IMG/VR virus record: IMGVR_UViG_3300046675_000458
Coordinates: 1-57,379 of that record
Source: a virus
DNA: 57,379 nt
Direction: 5' to 3' (one strand)
Both the position numbers and the translations under genes were made by a program. The notes under the pieces are model-generated. The model saw only the letters and a list, made by a program, of their open reading frames with translations, was not told where the DNA came from and ran no database searches. Numbering within the stretch: position 1 is the first letter of the stretch; each line of letters starts with the position of its first letter. Below, piece by piece: positions 31,946-40,001 of this stretch.

Positions 31946-32163
31946 CAGTTAGGATCGGCTAAGTCCTTCTGGTATTGTTCACCAAGGACATCTTCCATTT
32001 CCATGATACGCTTGAGGCATAGCTCAGCGTATCTTCGTCTACTAATGATATTTCTAACGATGTTGCGCAGGTGGGTTAAGTCCAGATCGCCAACAGCAAT
32101 CCTCTTGCCGTCTTTCGTAACCCAGTATTCTTCCTGAGCATCTTTTTGAGCTTTGGTTGTCAT
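31885..32163 (-). CDS. Conserved-type small phage protein
   Basis: 92 residues. The pattern EYWVTKDGKRIAVGDLDLTHLRNIVRNI (a tryptophan-containing strand, then a HLxN helix) is one I associate with small phage proteins of unknown function. It is the last gene of the leftward SNF2 unit. Confidence 0.68.
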   Translation of the reverse strand: MTTKAQKDAQEEYWVTKDGKRIAVGDLDLTHLRNIVRNIISRRRYAELCLKRIMEMEDVLGEQYQKDLADPNCYFSPLGRFGGPDLAKEFKK

Positions 32164-32177
32164 TCTGGTAAGTCCAT

Positions 32178-33914
32178 TCAGAACGGAATTCCGTCATCGA
32201 GCTTGCGCTGGTAGACAATCTCGGTTGCCTTTCTCACGCCTTCACTATTTTCCCTGGGGTTGATTGCCACCTGCGCAAGCGCAGCATGAGAGTTGATCTG
32301 AGGGGTGCGCGCGTCCAAAGCCCGCTCGATCACTTCCTGCTTCTCGACGATGGTGTGGGCCATGATAGAATCGACCGATCCATCGAACACCAGGTGCTGC
32401 ACCAGGACCGAACCTTGCTGACCGATACGGTGCAGACGATCTTCGCATTGGCTGATCGTACCAGGCACCCAATCCAGCTCGGCAAAGATCACCAGCTGAG
32501 CGGCGGTCAGTGTAAGCCCAAGACCGGCGGCATGGATTGAACCAATAAACAGGTGGCAATTCGGGTCGTGTTGGAACTTGTCGACCTGCTGCGACCGCGC
32601 ATTAGGTGGCGTCTCGCCGGTGACCACTGCTGCGGTGGGGAACTCTGCTTGCAGAGCATGGCCCACATCGTGATGATGAACGAACACCACAACTTTGTCC
32701 TCGGCCTCAAGGCATTCCTTGAGATGCTCGATGACGTTCGGAATCTTGGCGACCGCTGTATCGTGTCGAACTTGCGACATCTCTTCGAAGGCGATCTTGT
32801 TCGCACCATGCAGCTTCCGGATGGAGGCATTATACCCATCCTTGTCGCCCTGCGCGCGTGCCTCCCGCGCGGCTTCTTCTGCGGCCTCTATGGTATCACG
32901 ATAGCGTTTGTACACCGAGAGCTCAGCCGCAATGGCCGTCCCTGAGTGGGTGCTGGGCGGGAGGATAATGACCTGCCTGCGCTTTGCTGGCATTTCGGTC
33001 ATAACTTCTGACTTCAACCGGCGCACCATAAACTTGCTGCGCAGGCGCTGCTGAAGTTCACCCAGATTTGAGGCACCATTAAAGTCCCAACCATACCCAT
33101 TGTGATGGGCTTCGGTATAGCGCTTCATGAATGTGAAGAAGTGCCGGCCCAGACCCTGAGGATCGAGCGCATGGACCAAAGTCCACAGTTCCTTTGGCCG
33201 GTTTACGATCGGAGTACCGGTCATAAAGATTTTACGCTTGGCGCTAATTGGCTTGACGACCTTGGCCGGGTCTTTGTCTTCGTGACCGAGCAAGATCCTC
33301 GTCCGCTGGGCGTTTTCATTCTTGACCATGTGGCACTCGTCGACAATGAGCAGGTCCCACTTACGAGCGTCAATTGCTGCGCGGTGCTTGATCAGAATGT
33401 CGTAATTGATGATTACGATATTGCCGGTCGGGAAAGTCCCATTGGCAATTTCGATTGAGAACTTGCGGACCAGCCACTTGTTCATCTCCCGCGCCCAGTT
33501 CACCTTGAGCGAGGCGGGGCAGACCACAAGGACTGTCTGGATCGAAGTGTCTAGGTTGATCACCCCGATTGCCTCGATCGTCTTGCCCAAGCCCATTTCG
33601 TCCCCGATGAGGGTGGCAGGCTTGCTGGCGGCATAGGCAATGCCGGCAAGCTGATAGGGCAGATAGGCAAGCCCGTTAGGTACGGGAACCTGGGCGGTGG
33701 CACCCGTGGCATAGCTGCTGGCGATGGCTGTGTTTGCCTGGTCCGCAGCGCTCGAATCGAGCTTGGCCGCGACCAGTACGTCCTCGGTCCACCACAGTTT
33801 CGTGGTCGGATCCCAGTGAAAGCCGGCGGCCTTAACTACGTCCTTGGTCGCCCAATCGAACGCAAACCGCGCGATCCACCGGGCACCGGATTTCTCAACT
33901 TTGATAGGGTTCAC
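32178..33914 (-). CDS. SNF2-family helicase/translocase
   Basis: 578 residues from GTG 33914, eight bases after GGAG in the conserved leader. An N-terminal segment (RWIARFAFDWATKDVVKAAG, WDPTTKLWW) resembles the HARP-like domain of small SNF2 proteins. ATPase motifs are GDEMGLGKT (104-112), VDECH (191-195) and QCEDRLHRIGQ near the end. It would translocate on DNA, perhaps annealing or remodelling forks as T4 UvsW-like proteins do. It is the first gene behind accessory promoter copy b. Confidence 0.92.
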   Translation of the reverse strand: MNPIKVEKSGARWIARFAFDWATKDVVKAAGFHWDPTTKLWWTEDVLVAAKLDSSAADQANTAIASSYATGATAQVPVPNGLAYLPYQLAGIAYAASKPATLIGDEMGLGKTIEAIGVINLDTSIQTVLVVCPASLKVNWAREMNKWLVRKFSIEIANGTFPTGNIVIINYDILIKHRAAIDARKWDLLIVDECHMVKNENAQRTRILLGHEDKDPAKVVKPISAKRKIFMTGTPIVNRPKELWTLVHALDPQGLGRHFFTFMKRYTEAHHNGYGWDFNGASNLGELQQRLRSKFMVRRLKSEVMTEMPAKRRQVIILPPSTHSGTAIAAELSVYKRYRDTIEAAEEAAREARAQGDKDGYNASIRKLHGANKIAFEEMSQVRHDTAVAKIPNVIEHLKECLEAEDKVVVFVHHHDVGHALQAEFPTAAVVTGETPPNARSQQVDKFQHDPNCHLFIGSIHAAGLGLTLTAAQLVIFAELDWVPGTISQCEDRLHRIGQQGSVLVQHLVFDGSVDSIMAHTIVEKQEVIERALDARTPQINSHAALAQVAINPRENSEGVRKATEIVYQRKLDDGIPF

Positions 33915-33940
33915 TGTGCATCTCCGTTCTGACAGCTATA

Positions 33941-33969
33941 CATATAAGCGCTCTTGCGCTCGATTGCAA
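33941..33969 (-). promoter_or_regulatory. Accessory-type promoter, copy b
   Basis: Minus strand: -35 TTGCAA (33,964-33,969), 17-bp spacer, -10 TATATG (33,941-33,946). The spacer contains AGCGC and GCGCT arms. A GTCAGAACGGAGA leader leads into the SNF2 gene. Confidence 0.88.
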
Positions 33970-34006
33970 GCTTGAAATGCACAGCACCTCAAATCATTGT
34001 ATGGAC

Positions 34007-34213
34007 TTACTGGGTCTGTAAACGGATAAGCCGTTGGAGATGCCGATTCAAGATGTCGATGCGGTGGCCGAAGTTGATCATCTCGTCAGTCAAACCTTTC
34101 AGGCTGATGTTGAGTCGACTGAGGCTGATGGTTACAAACTCTTGCTCTTGGCGCACTATGCCGATGTCTGCTTGTATGGAGCTGAAGAGTCGAAAGATTT
34201 CTTCATCGGTCAT
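34007..34213 (-). CDS. Small coiled-coil protein
   Basis: 68 residues from the ATG at 34213, preceded by AGGTGAG. Almost entirely helical, with heptad-like Ile/Leu spacing (ISLSRLNISLKGLTDEMI). Function unknown. Confidence 0.6.
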   Translation of the reverse strand: MTDEEIFRLFSSIQADIGIVRQEQEFVTISLSRLNISLKGLTDEMINFGHRIDILNRHLQRLIRLQTQ

Positions 34214-34217
34214 AATC

Positions 34218-34481
34218 TCACCTATTAACAAGGCCGCACATGCCGTGCCTTGTTTCTGGTTTGTCCTTGTGCTGTTGCCAGCCGATCCACTGCCACGCCA
34301 TGCAGCGGGAGGCGATGCAGAGACACCACTGATCGGGTTCCCCATCCATTTTTCGATTGGCAGTAAATGGTTGTTCTCCCACATCGAGATCATTTGCCTT
34401 GGCACGCGCGAACGGGCACCACTTGGTTCGAGCTTCCTCTTCCTCCATCCCTCCGATATCGACTTCGTCAAAGATGCTCAT
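34218..34481 (-). CDS. Small Cys/Trp-rich protein
   Basis: 87 residues. KWCPFARA and QWCLCIASRCMAWQW give four cysteines plus several tryptophans, a pattern found in small phage proteins that probably bind zinc. Overlaps the previous gene by 4 bases. Confidence 0.65.
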   Translation of the reverse strand: MSIFDEVDIGGMEEEEARTKWCPFARAKANDLDVGEQPFTANRKMDGEPDQWCLCIASRCMAWQWIGWQQHKDKPETRHGMCGLVNR

Positions 34482-34831
34482 TTGTCAATCTCCTCATCCC
34501 ACTCGAGAGCTCGTGCATCCCAGTGGGCATTCTCCGCATCTATGTCACCAGCCCACTGACGCTCGGCCTCTGCCAGAAGTGCCACCTGCGCAAAGCTCCG
34601 CACTAGACCATGTGGTGGCTTGGGCATGTCGGTTCGAGTCCAGGTCAGATCCTCATCGTAGTCGATGTAGCAGCTCGGATCACCGACGTCACCACATAGT
34701 GGACATTCAGGACAAATGCACTCATCAAGACGCTGACCACAAACGTTGCAGGGACCGTCATCCGTCTGGTTATACGGTGCATTAGGGTCGTTTGCTGCAC
34801 CGGGTGGGTAGGACCAACCAAAGATACCCAT
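34478..34831 (-). CDS. Cys-rich small protein
   Basis: 117 residues. The N-terminal YPPGAANDPNAPYN is followed by a dense cysteine cluster (CNVCGQRLDECICPECPLCG), probably two zinc sites. The C-terminal half is acidic and helical. Function unknown. Confidence 0.68.
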   Translation of the reverse strand: MGIFGWSYPPGAANDPNAPYNQTDDGPCNVCGQRLDECICPECPLCGDVGDPSCYIDYDEDLTWTRTDMPKPPHGLVRSFAQVALLAEAERQWAGDIDAENAHWDARALEWDEEIDK

Positions 34832-34832
34832 T

Positions 34833-35087
34833 TTAGTTTATCCTTCTCTTGATGATTTCGTCTCTGACATAACGTGCTTGTTTGAACTCGTCGGCGAAGA
34901 TTTTCCACATTGTGAATTCAAAGAATTCTATTTCTTGTTTGGTGAATTTCCTGCTCAATCCAAGCATTGTGCCGGCAGTTATCATTAGTAATGCTGCACC
35001 TTCTTCGGATCCCCCGGCAAGGTTAAAGTCTGTAACGAATTTTGTCACCTTTTTTTGGTTTTCTCTTACGTCTTTGGAGATAGCCAT
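34833..35087 (-). CDS. Small helical protein, AT-rich gene
   Basis: 84 residues. Its codon use is AT-rich, like the left arm and unlike the surrounding accessory genes, suggesting relocation. The protein is helical with an aromatic patch (EIEFFEFTMWKIFADEFKQ). Function unknown. Confidence 0.62.
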   Translation of the reverse strand: MAISKDVRENQKKVTKFVTDFNLAGGSEEGAALLMITAGTMLGLSRKFTKQEIEFFEFTMWKIFADEFKQARYVRDEIIKRRIN

Positions 35088-35611
35088 CAGGCGTTTCCTC
35101 CAATGGGTAAGATGTTATCGATAAGCTGACCAGCAAAGGCCATGTCATCCGAGGTTGTTTCGGGTATCAGCTGACTGATCTTACCCTTCCAGTCCCGCTT
35201 AATCTCGAAGATTCGAGACTTGGTGTTGGTCCCATCGGTTGCCAGTGCAATAACCACTTCCCGTCTCTCGGGATGTAAGCTTGGGCGTGTTGTCTTTGTT
35301 AGATCAACGCCGGGTCCGTAAGATGGGGACACCCAGGCTTCGGATAGGTTGGAGAGCATAACGGCGTGCATCCCCTTGGCTGCCTCTCTGAGGGCTGCAA
35401 GCATGATCTGTTTTTCCGTGTCATTCTCCCACGGGCAACTGATGATGGACAGTTCATCCCGTGGGGAAACGAGAACAAATACAGGTACGAGCTGTTTTAT
35501 ACGCTCCACCAATAGCATATGGTGAGCCTGCTTTTCAGCAAGCTCAAGTAAGACGTCAAGTGACATGGCCTTTTCGGCTTTGAATGTCGAGATCGTGTGT
35601 GATTTACTCAT
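35087..35611 (-). CDS. Unknown protein
   Basis: 174 residues from the ATG at 35611, which overlaps the previous stop and has GGGACGG 9 bases upstream. Mixed alpha/beta, with a hydrophobic strand pattern VPVFVLVSPRDELSII. No family recognised. Confidence 0.65.
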   Translation of the reverse strand: MSKSHTISTFKAEKAMSLDVLLELAEKQAHHMLLVERIKQLVPVFVLVSPRDELSIISCPWENDTEKQIMLAALREAAKGMHAVMLSNLSEAWVSPSYGPGVDLTKTTRPSLHPERREVVIALATDGTNTKSRIFEIKRDWKGKISQLIPETTSDDMAFAGQLIDNILPIGGNA

Positions 35612-36050
35612 CGTCATTTTCCGTCCCAACCATCTCGGCATGGTACTCGGCGAAGTGTTGCTGTTGCGCTTCATCGGCAGCAACGAAGACACTTAGCGGC
35701 AAGTCCGGGTAGTCCTGCTCTGCCAACACGCGTTCGATATAAGCCGGGTATTCAGCGTTAGTTATCGGTTCACGAAACCAATCCGGTGCACAGAAGAAGC
35801 CCGGTCCCGGCATGTTACGAGCCTTAGCGGTTATTAGCGCGTTGAGCTTGGGCTTGCCCAAGTCTTCGCATACCCAACCGACAATAGCTAACGGTCTGCC
35901 TTGACTACGGCGCCAGATACCGGTGACAGCTTCGGCATCGATGTAGTGATAGTCCTCGGCTCTCGTACGGCGACTCATATGCAGGACAGTACGTGATACG
36001 TAATAGAGCTGGCGTGCCTCCTTGGCGTACTTTAGGCGTGGTCTAGGCAT
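35604..36050 (-). CDS. Unknown protein
   Basis: 148 residues. RPLAIVGWVCEDLGKPKLNA, then NMPGPGFF, and an acidic C-terminus. No family recognised. It lies in the leftward unit behind promoter copy c. Confidence 0.65.
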   Translation of the reverse strand: MPRPRLKYAKEARQLYYVSRTVLHMSRRTRAEDYHYIDAEAVTGIWRRSQGRPLAIVGWVCEDLGKPKLNALITAKARNMPGPGFFCAPDWFREPITNAEYPAYIERVLAEQDYPDLPLSVFVAADEAQQQHFAEYHAEMVGTENDDE

Positions 36051-36052
36051 AA

Positions 36053-36160
36053 CTACGATCCTCTCTTACGATTACGCGGACGGCGCTGATAGCGCTTACC
36101 GCTTGGCCTAACCTTAGGCCGGATAGCCCGCACGACGCGGGCAATGGGGTTGCGTTTCAT
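36053..36160 (-). CDS. Very small Arg-rich peptide
   Basis: A 35-residue frame with 13 Arg and 4 Lys (ending RRPRNRKRGS), with an AGGTG ribosome-binding site, placed snugly between two genes. Such a peptide would bind nucleic acid. The alternative is that this is merely spacer. Confidence 0.45.
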   Translation of the reverse strand: MKRNPIARVVRAIRPKVRPSGKRYQRRPRNRKRGS

Positions 36161-36167
36161 GTGGCAC

Positions 36168-36443
36168 CTAGTCGTTAAAGATCACAATGTCGGTCCGCCG
36201 AGCTTCCGGATGGGCTTTAACGTCCACCGGCTCCGGCATGTAATACCAGGCCAGAACATCGCCATCCCGGTCGGTGTCCTCGTGGTGCAGCCTGTACCGC
36301 ACCACCGTACCGGTCTTGTCGGACTTTAAGGCGATCACCGGGCTCAGTGGGTGGCGCAACTGCAGAGTGGAAATCTCCTGTGAGAAAGACCCGCCACGAT
36401 AGCTGAAATCGCTGGTGCTGAGGTTCATCATCCGGGTAAGCAT
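36168..36443 (-). CDS. Small protein, unknown
   Basis: 91 residues from the ATG at 36443, reached through a GTCAGTAAGGAGA leader. Beta-rich (GTVVRYRLHHEDTDRDGDVL). No family recognised. First gene behind promoter copy c. Confidence 0.66.
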   Translation of the reverse strand: MLTRMMNLSTSDFSYRGGSFSQEISTLQLRHPLSPVIALKSDKTGTVVRYRLHHEDTDRDGDVLAWYYMPEPVDVKAHPEARRTDIVIFND

Positions 36444-36467
36444 TCGAAATCTCCTTACTGACAAGCT

Positions 36468-36495
36468 ATAATAGCGCTTTTGCAGCGATTTGCAA
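36468..36495 (-). promoter_or_regulatory. Accessory-type promoter, copy c
   Basis: Minus strand: -35 TTGCAA (36,490-36,495), 16-bp spacer, -10 TATTAT (36,468-36,473). Leader GTCAGTAAGGAGA follows. Confidence 0.85.
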
Positions 36496-36570
36496 GCTCA
36501 AATTAGAGCTTCCTGTTTCGCTTGATCAATCGGGCTATCGATAGCCTTCCCACAATTTGCACATGCCCCC

Positions 36571-36595
36571 GGAAGGGTGGAAATTCCACCCTTCC
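36571..36595. terminator. Hairpin between accessory units
   Basis: Perfect 10-bp stem GGAAGGGTGG / CCACCCTTCC with an AAATT loop. It lies downstream of the 36,650 gene on the minus strand. No T-run follows, so it may only protect the 3' end. Confidence 0.55.
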
Positions 36596-36649
36596 AGTTC
36601 GGGTTTTGATCTCCTTTGAAGGATCGTCTTTTACTATAATCCCGTGGCA

Positions 36650-37084
36650 TTACAACCCCATAATTGCCCGACATTCAGGCCCGAGGCCTGAATCCACACT
36701 CTCAGGAACGGTGAGCTTCCTGCCGCATCGACCGCAATTTCCGGAGTGTCGGATCTCCATTTGGGGAGGCATCCGCTCCTCGACGATCCGGTTCCAGAAG
36801 AACTCGAACGCCTTGACCGGGATGCTGTCCGGAGTGTACTTCGACTTGCCCGTGAGCTTGAACATCTTCTGGCAACCCGCCAGGACACCCATGTACCGGT
36901 AGTCGGAGTAGTTGTCCGGGCCGACGAGCAGGCCCACGAACCACATCTCCTTCGGGGCCCCGTCGTCGTCCTTGGCCTGGCTGACCTTGAACGTGTACCG
37001 CGCGCCCGTCTTCTCACTGGTGAGGGTCAGGGTGGCATTACCGGCGAGGGTGTAGGCTTTGACATCGGCTGCATTCGAAAACAT
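36650..37084 (-). CDS. Protein with a C-terminal DUF6011-like zinc motif
   Basis: 144 residues from the ATG at 37084, seven bases after GGAGA in the conserved leader. The C-terminus NCGRCGRKLTVPESVDSGLG with PEC after it matches the CGxCGRxLTxPxSxxxGxGPxC pattern of DUF6011-type proteins. The N-terminal part is a beta-rich domain. Such proteins may bind nucleic acid; function unknown. Confidence 0.75.
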   Translation of the reverse strand: MFSNAADVKAYTLAGNATLTLTSEKTGARYTFKVSQAKDDDGAPKEMWFVGLLVGPDNYSDYRYMGVLAGCQKMFKLTGKSKYTPDSIPVKAFEFFWNRIVEERMPPQMEIRHSGNCGRCGRKLTVPESVDSGLGPECRAIMGL

Positions 37085-37109
37085 TTTGATCTCCATTTCT
37101 GACTCTCTA

Positions 37110-37137
37110 AATATAAGCGCTTTGCGCTGAATTGCAA
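37110..37137 (-). promoter_or_regulatory. Accessory-type promoter, copy d
   Basis: Minus strand: -35 TTGCAA (37,132-37,137), 16-bp spacer, -10 TATATT (37,110-37,115). The spacer holds the palindrome AGCGCTTTGCGCT. Leader GTCAGAAATGGAGA follows. Confidence 0.9.
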
Positions 37138-37211
37138 TAGCCCGTGCGAAAATAATTGAAAAAGATTCTCATCGGCTTCGTATGGACTTACCGGTGCCTG
37201 CTCAGGCGGAC

Positions 37212-37235
37212 GGGGGTAGCGCTTTTGCTACCCCC
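37212..37235 (-). terminator. Hairpin downstream of the 37,256 gene
   Basis: 9-bp stem GGGGGTAGC / GCTACCCCC with a six-base loop. It is preceded on the minus strand by three tandem octamers ATTAGC(C/T)A, the first containing the stop codon. No T-run, so possibly factor-dependent. Confidence 0.6.
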
Positions 37236-37255
37236 TTAGCTAATTAGCTAATTGG

Positions 37256-37504
37256 CTAATGGAGCGTAGGATGATAAATCGGGTCCTCAAAGCGCAGCGC
37301 AAGCGCTAGGTCCAAGGGCTCTTCGATATAATATTCGGCGCGCTCAATGGCGAATTCCCAATCGGTTTGACCGTTTTTTGTGGCTTCGGATACGGCCGTC
37401 CGTTTCACGTCCGCAGCAAACACAGCGCAAAATTCGTCGTCAATGTCAAGATCGATTGCGTCAACATTTGCGTCGATAAAGGCGAGGAAATCGATTTCGG
37501 TCAT
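37256..37504 (-). CDS. Small acidic protein, unknown
   Basis: 82 residues from the ATG at 37504, behind a GTCAGACAGGAG leader. Strongly acidic (DANVDAIDLDIDDEF), which is common in phage DNA-mimic or inhibitor proteins, though that function is only a possibility. The longer frame to 37558 runs through the promoter. Confidence 0.65.
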   Translation of the reverse strand: MTEIDFLAFIDANVDAIDLDIDDEFCAVFAADVKRTAVSEATKNGQTDWEFAIERAEYYIEEPLDLALALRFEDPIYHPTLH

Positions 37505-37530
37505 TTTGTGCACTCCTGTCTGACCGCTTA

Positions 37531-37558
37531 CATATAAGCATTTTGCGGTGGAATGCAA
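37531..37558 (-). promoter_or_regulatory. Accessory-type promoter, copy e
   Basis: Minus strand: -35 TTGCAT (37,553-37,558), 16-bp spacer, -10 TATATG (37,531-37,536). Spacer of the AGCATTTTGCGG subtype. Confidence 0.85.
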
Positions 37559-37720
37559 TACCTCAAGCTGAAATAGCTAATTTCTTTTACGCAAGCTAAA
37601 TCAAGGTGTTACATCGTAGAAATCGATCTCTCATACAGCTCGTATGCAGCCGAAAGTGGGTGTCCGTGGCGCATAGTAGCGGAAATCGAACACCGCACTA
37701 GAGGTGCCTTGAGGCCGTTT
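37559..37720. other. Intergenic stretch without a recognised gene
   Basis: About 160 bases between promoter e and the ligase-like gene. A GCGGTGTTCGATTTCCGC segment on the minus strand looks superficially like a tRNA T-arm, but no acceptor or anticodon stem accompanies it. I see no convincing gene or terminator. Confidence 0.5.
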
Positions 37721-38374
37721 CTAGAAGCTCAGGTGGTTTGTCGCCACCCGGCACTTGTGCTGACCCTTGACATTCGATGTCGCGCTGCCGCACGGCATGA
37801 GCTTCGAATCTGGGTCCTTGAAAACCAACCCTTCGACCGGGGGCTTGCCTGGCATGTTTCGGATGGAGTCAAACCATTCGGTGAACGAATGCAGGTGGCT
37901 GTGGGCTAGCCAAACTCCAGGGCAGATGACGGTGTGTGTATGATGGATCTCCCGCTGGCTATGGTCATGTCCGTCACAAAGCCATTTTAGCAATCTCATC
38001 CGATCTCGATAGGTGACGCCGACCAGATAATTGCCGTTTTCAACCAGCAAATCGTGGAGGTAGATCGTGTCCCGAACGCCGACACCCTTGGAGTGCAGTA
38101 GTTCGCCAACGAACACATACCACCCTGTGCCTGGAAATAGGCGCTTCTGAAAAGCATTCCACCGGTCACCGGGTTGCCAGATGAGCTTGTTGGCAGGACC
38201 TGCGCGGCCCATGGCGAAGTTTGACTGATCGGGGCGAACGTACAGGGTCGTACACGTTCCATTCATCTTTGCTTGGCCCAACCACCCGCTTGCCTCGTAG
38301 TTGTGTAGAGTTGAGGGTGCCCCGGCCGTAGTTGGCCGGGGCGGATAAAGGTAGCGGTACATTGGGTAGTGCAT
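37721..38374 (-). CDS. ATP-dependent DNA/RNA ligase-like nucleotidyltransferase
   Basis: 217 residues from the ATG at 38374, with AGGAAAT upstream. The ligase motifs are in order: motif I AKMNGT (Lys36, with Asn for the usual Asp), VFVGELLHSKG (motif III), VEGLVFKDPDS (motif IV) and KCRV (motif V). There is no clear OB-fold after them, so this is a minimal ligase core. It may seal DNA nicks or RNA ends. The Asp-to-Asn change in motif I needs attention when judging activity. Confidence 0.75.
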   Translation of the reverse strand: MHYPMYRYLYPPRPTTAGAPSTLHNYEASGWLGQAKMNGTCTTLYVRPDQSNFAMGRAGPANKLIWQPGDRWNAFQKRLFPGTGWYVFVGELLHSKGVGVRDTIYLHDLLVENGNYLVGVTYRDRMRLLKWLCDGHDHSQREIHHTHTVICPGVWLAHSHLHSFTEWFDSIRNMPGKPPVEGLVFKDPDSKLMPCGSATSNVKGQHKCRVATNHLSF

Positions 38375-38397
38375 GACAATATTTCCTAGCTTAGGAT

Positions 38398-38997
38398 TTA
38401 GAAGAATTCCGCCCAATAGGGATTATCACCCTTATTCAGTCTGTATTCGCAACGAATGCCATGAGGCACCCGAAGCGAGCAGTTATTCTTCACCCAGGAA
38501 TCACTGGCGTAACTCCACTTTACGGCGATAAACCACATTGCACCGAGAATTTGGTCGGGAGGAACCTTGCATGTTGCAATCGGATCGGGGTCTGTCAGCC
38601 GGCCGTTAGGAAGGATTAATCCCATCAAGCATTGAAAAGGACGCCCTTGAGTTAGTCTATTCATGCTGTCCCGAACGGGATAGGGATCGTTGCCGGACAA
38701 TTCGTTGCAGCGCATCTGGATTCGATTAGTTGGGTATAAATAATTTCCCATTTGAATAGCGTTTCCGTCCCCGGCATATTTGTTAGCGAGATTACAAACA
38801 ACCTGGTCGGGGTCTGGCATCGAATACTCGGATTGGGGTACTGGATCCACTTTCTGGACGTTGGGTTGTAGTATTGATCTGCACTTTGCAATGAAGTCGG
38901 CTGGCCAACCATCACAGCCCCCTTGCTCGGTGGCGTAAGCAGGTAGGGCAAAAGCCGACATAATGGCGATCCCGGCTAATAGTTGTAACTTTTTCAT
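38398..38997 (-). CDS. Exported Cys-rich protein
   Basis: 199 residues. The N-terminus is a textbook Sec signal peptide: MKKLQ, a hydrophobic core LLAGIAIMSAFALP and an AYA cleavage site before residue 23. The mature part has about eight cysteines, probably disulfide-bonded in the periplasm. The family is not recognised. An exported phage protein of this kind could affect the envelope, lysis or superinfection. Confidence 0.75.
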   Translation of the reverse strand: MKKLQLLAGIAIMSAFALPAYATEQGGCDGWPADFIAKCRSILQPNVQKVDPVPQSEYSMPDPDQVVCNLANKYAGDGNAIQMGNYLYPTNRIQMRCNELSGNDPYPVRDSMNRLTQGRPFQCLMGLILPNGRLTDPDPIATCKVPPDQILGAMWFIAVKWSYASDSWVKNNCSLRVPHGIRCEYRLNKGDNPYWAEFF

Positions 38998-39020
38998 CGT
39001 AGTTTCCTTTCTAACTTTGA

Positions 39021-39761
39021 CTAGATGGCCTTGAGGGAACCGGTGAGCATCTTCTTGACCTGTGCCTTGGCGTCACCTGGGGTCAGCAGCGGCTTGACGA
39101 TTTCCCAAGCCTTCCCGATGTCCTTGAACGCGGGGGTGAGGCTGACTCGGGCGATGAGACCGAACACCGTTTCGACCTGCTCGACCGGGAGGCGGAACAC
39201 CGCATCGGTCGCGCTGTCACTGACCACCATTTTGCTGCTGGCAGGAACCGAGATCACGAAATCCTCCGGGATCCCTTTGACTCCGCTCAAAGCTTTGTCG
39301 ATCTTCTTGAGCAGGTCCTCGTTGCTGGCGTAGATCGGATTGATCTGCAAGCTGGCCGGGATCGATTCCAGAATCTCCGCAAAGCCCGGGACCGCCGTGA
39401 TGTTGCCATCGGTGTCGTGAACCACATCACCGACCATTTCGGCGAGAAGCTCAACCTCGTCGGTGCTGAGCGGGCTTGCGGTGCTGCGCTTGGTGATGGC
39501 AACACGGCCAGTGGCCTCGCCCTCAACCAGGGAGAGGTGGTCCGGCTTGCTGTGACGCTCGATTCCGGTCTCGATGAGCTGCTCGATCGCGCTCGACTTC
39601 AGCGCCTCCTTTTTCAGGTCGAGCAGGCCCTTGATCGCCTTCATGCAGGCGTCAAGAGCTGCCACCTCGGCCAGACCCTCGATCGTGGTCGTGGACTTTG
39701 GCGGCGCCTTGCCCTTAACGGCCACCGGCAAAACGGCTACTTTTTTGGCATTTGCAAACAT
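39021..39761 (-). CDS. Unknown protein behind promoter f
   Basis: 246 residues from the ATG at 39761, seven bases after GGAGA in the conserved leader. The upstream extension to 39911 covers the promoter and two tiny frames. Alpha-helical N-terminus with a Lys/Pro/Ala linker, then a mixed domain. GC-rich codons. No family recognised. Confidence 0.7.
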   Translation of the reverse strand: MFANAKKVAVLPVAVKGKAPPKSTTTIEGLAEVAALDACMKAIKGLLDLKKEALKSSAIEQLIETGIERHSKPDHLSLVEGEATGRVAITKRSTASPLSTDEVELLAEMVGDVVHDTDGNITAVPGFAEILESIPASLQINPIYASNEDLLKKIDKALSGVKGIPEDFVISVPASSKMVVSDSATDAVFRLPVEQVETVFGLIARVSLTPAFKDIGKAWEIVKPLLTPGDAKAQVKKMLTGSLKAI

Positions 39762-39786
39762 TTTCGTCTCCATTTCTGACTCTGTA

Positions 39787-39814
39787 AATATAAGCATTTT
39801 GCGGGGAATTGCAA
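39787..39814 (-). promoter_or_regulatory. Accessory-type promoter, copy f
   Basis: Minus strand: -35 TTGCAA (39,809-39,814), 16-bp spacer, -10 TATATT (39,787-39,792). AGCATTTTGCGG subtype; leader GTCAGAAATGGAGA follows. Confidence 0.9.
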
Positions 39815-39823
39815 GCCCTGTTT

Positions 39824-39895
39824 TCAAAAGATTTGATGCAGGAGTACCCACGCGAATGGGCTTAACGGGATGAGGCAGATTATGAGTTTGGTCAT
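39824..39895 (-). CDS. Possible 23-residue membrane peptide
   Basis: Hydrophobic peptide beginning MTKLIICLIPLSPFAWVLL, coupled by an ATGA overlap to the frame before it. It would span the membrane once. Small size keeps confidence low. Confidence 0.35.
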   Translation of the reverse strand: MTKLIICLIPLSPFAWVLLHQIF

Positions 39896-39987
39896 GGATC
39901 GTACTCGTCATTTCCTATTTCTGGATAGATCTCATCATTTTCGATGTCATTCCAGACGTCTCTTATGAACTTCAGCAATCTTCTCAT
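39892..39987 (-). CDS. Possible 31-residue peptide
   Basis: Starts at the ATG at 39987, eight bases after AGGA, with a basic N-terminus and an acidic rest (WNDIENDEIYPEIGNDEYDP). Its stop overlaps the start of the next tiny frame. Confidence 0.4.
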   Translation of the reverse strand: MRRLLKFIRDVWNDIENDEIYPEIGNDEYDP

Positions 39988-40001
39988 TGAATTATCCTGG
40001 T

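Noticed and set aside
34357-34785. Plus-strand frames opposite the 34-kb accessory genes
   Set aside because: His/Ser/Arg-rich shadow composition; the minus-strand genes have leaders, stop-start overlaps and plausible zinc motifs.
37640-37710. tRNA-like segment (GCGGTGTTCGATTTCCGC on the minus strand)
   Set aside because: Only a T-arm-like piece is present; no acceptor stem, D-arm or anticodon arm can be built around it.
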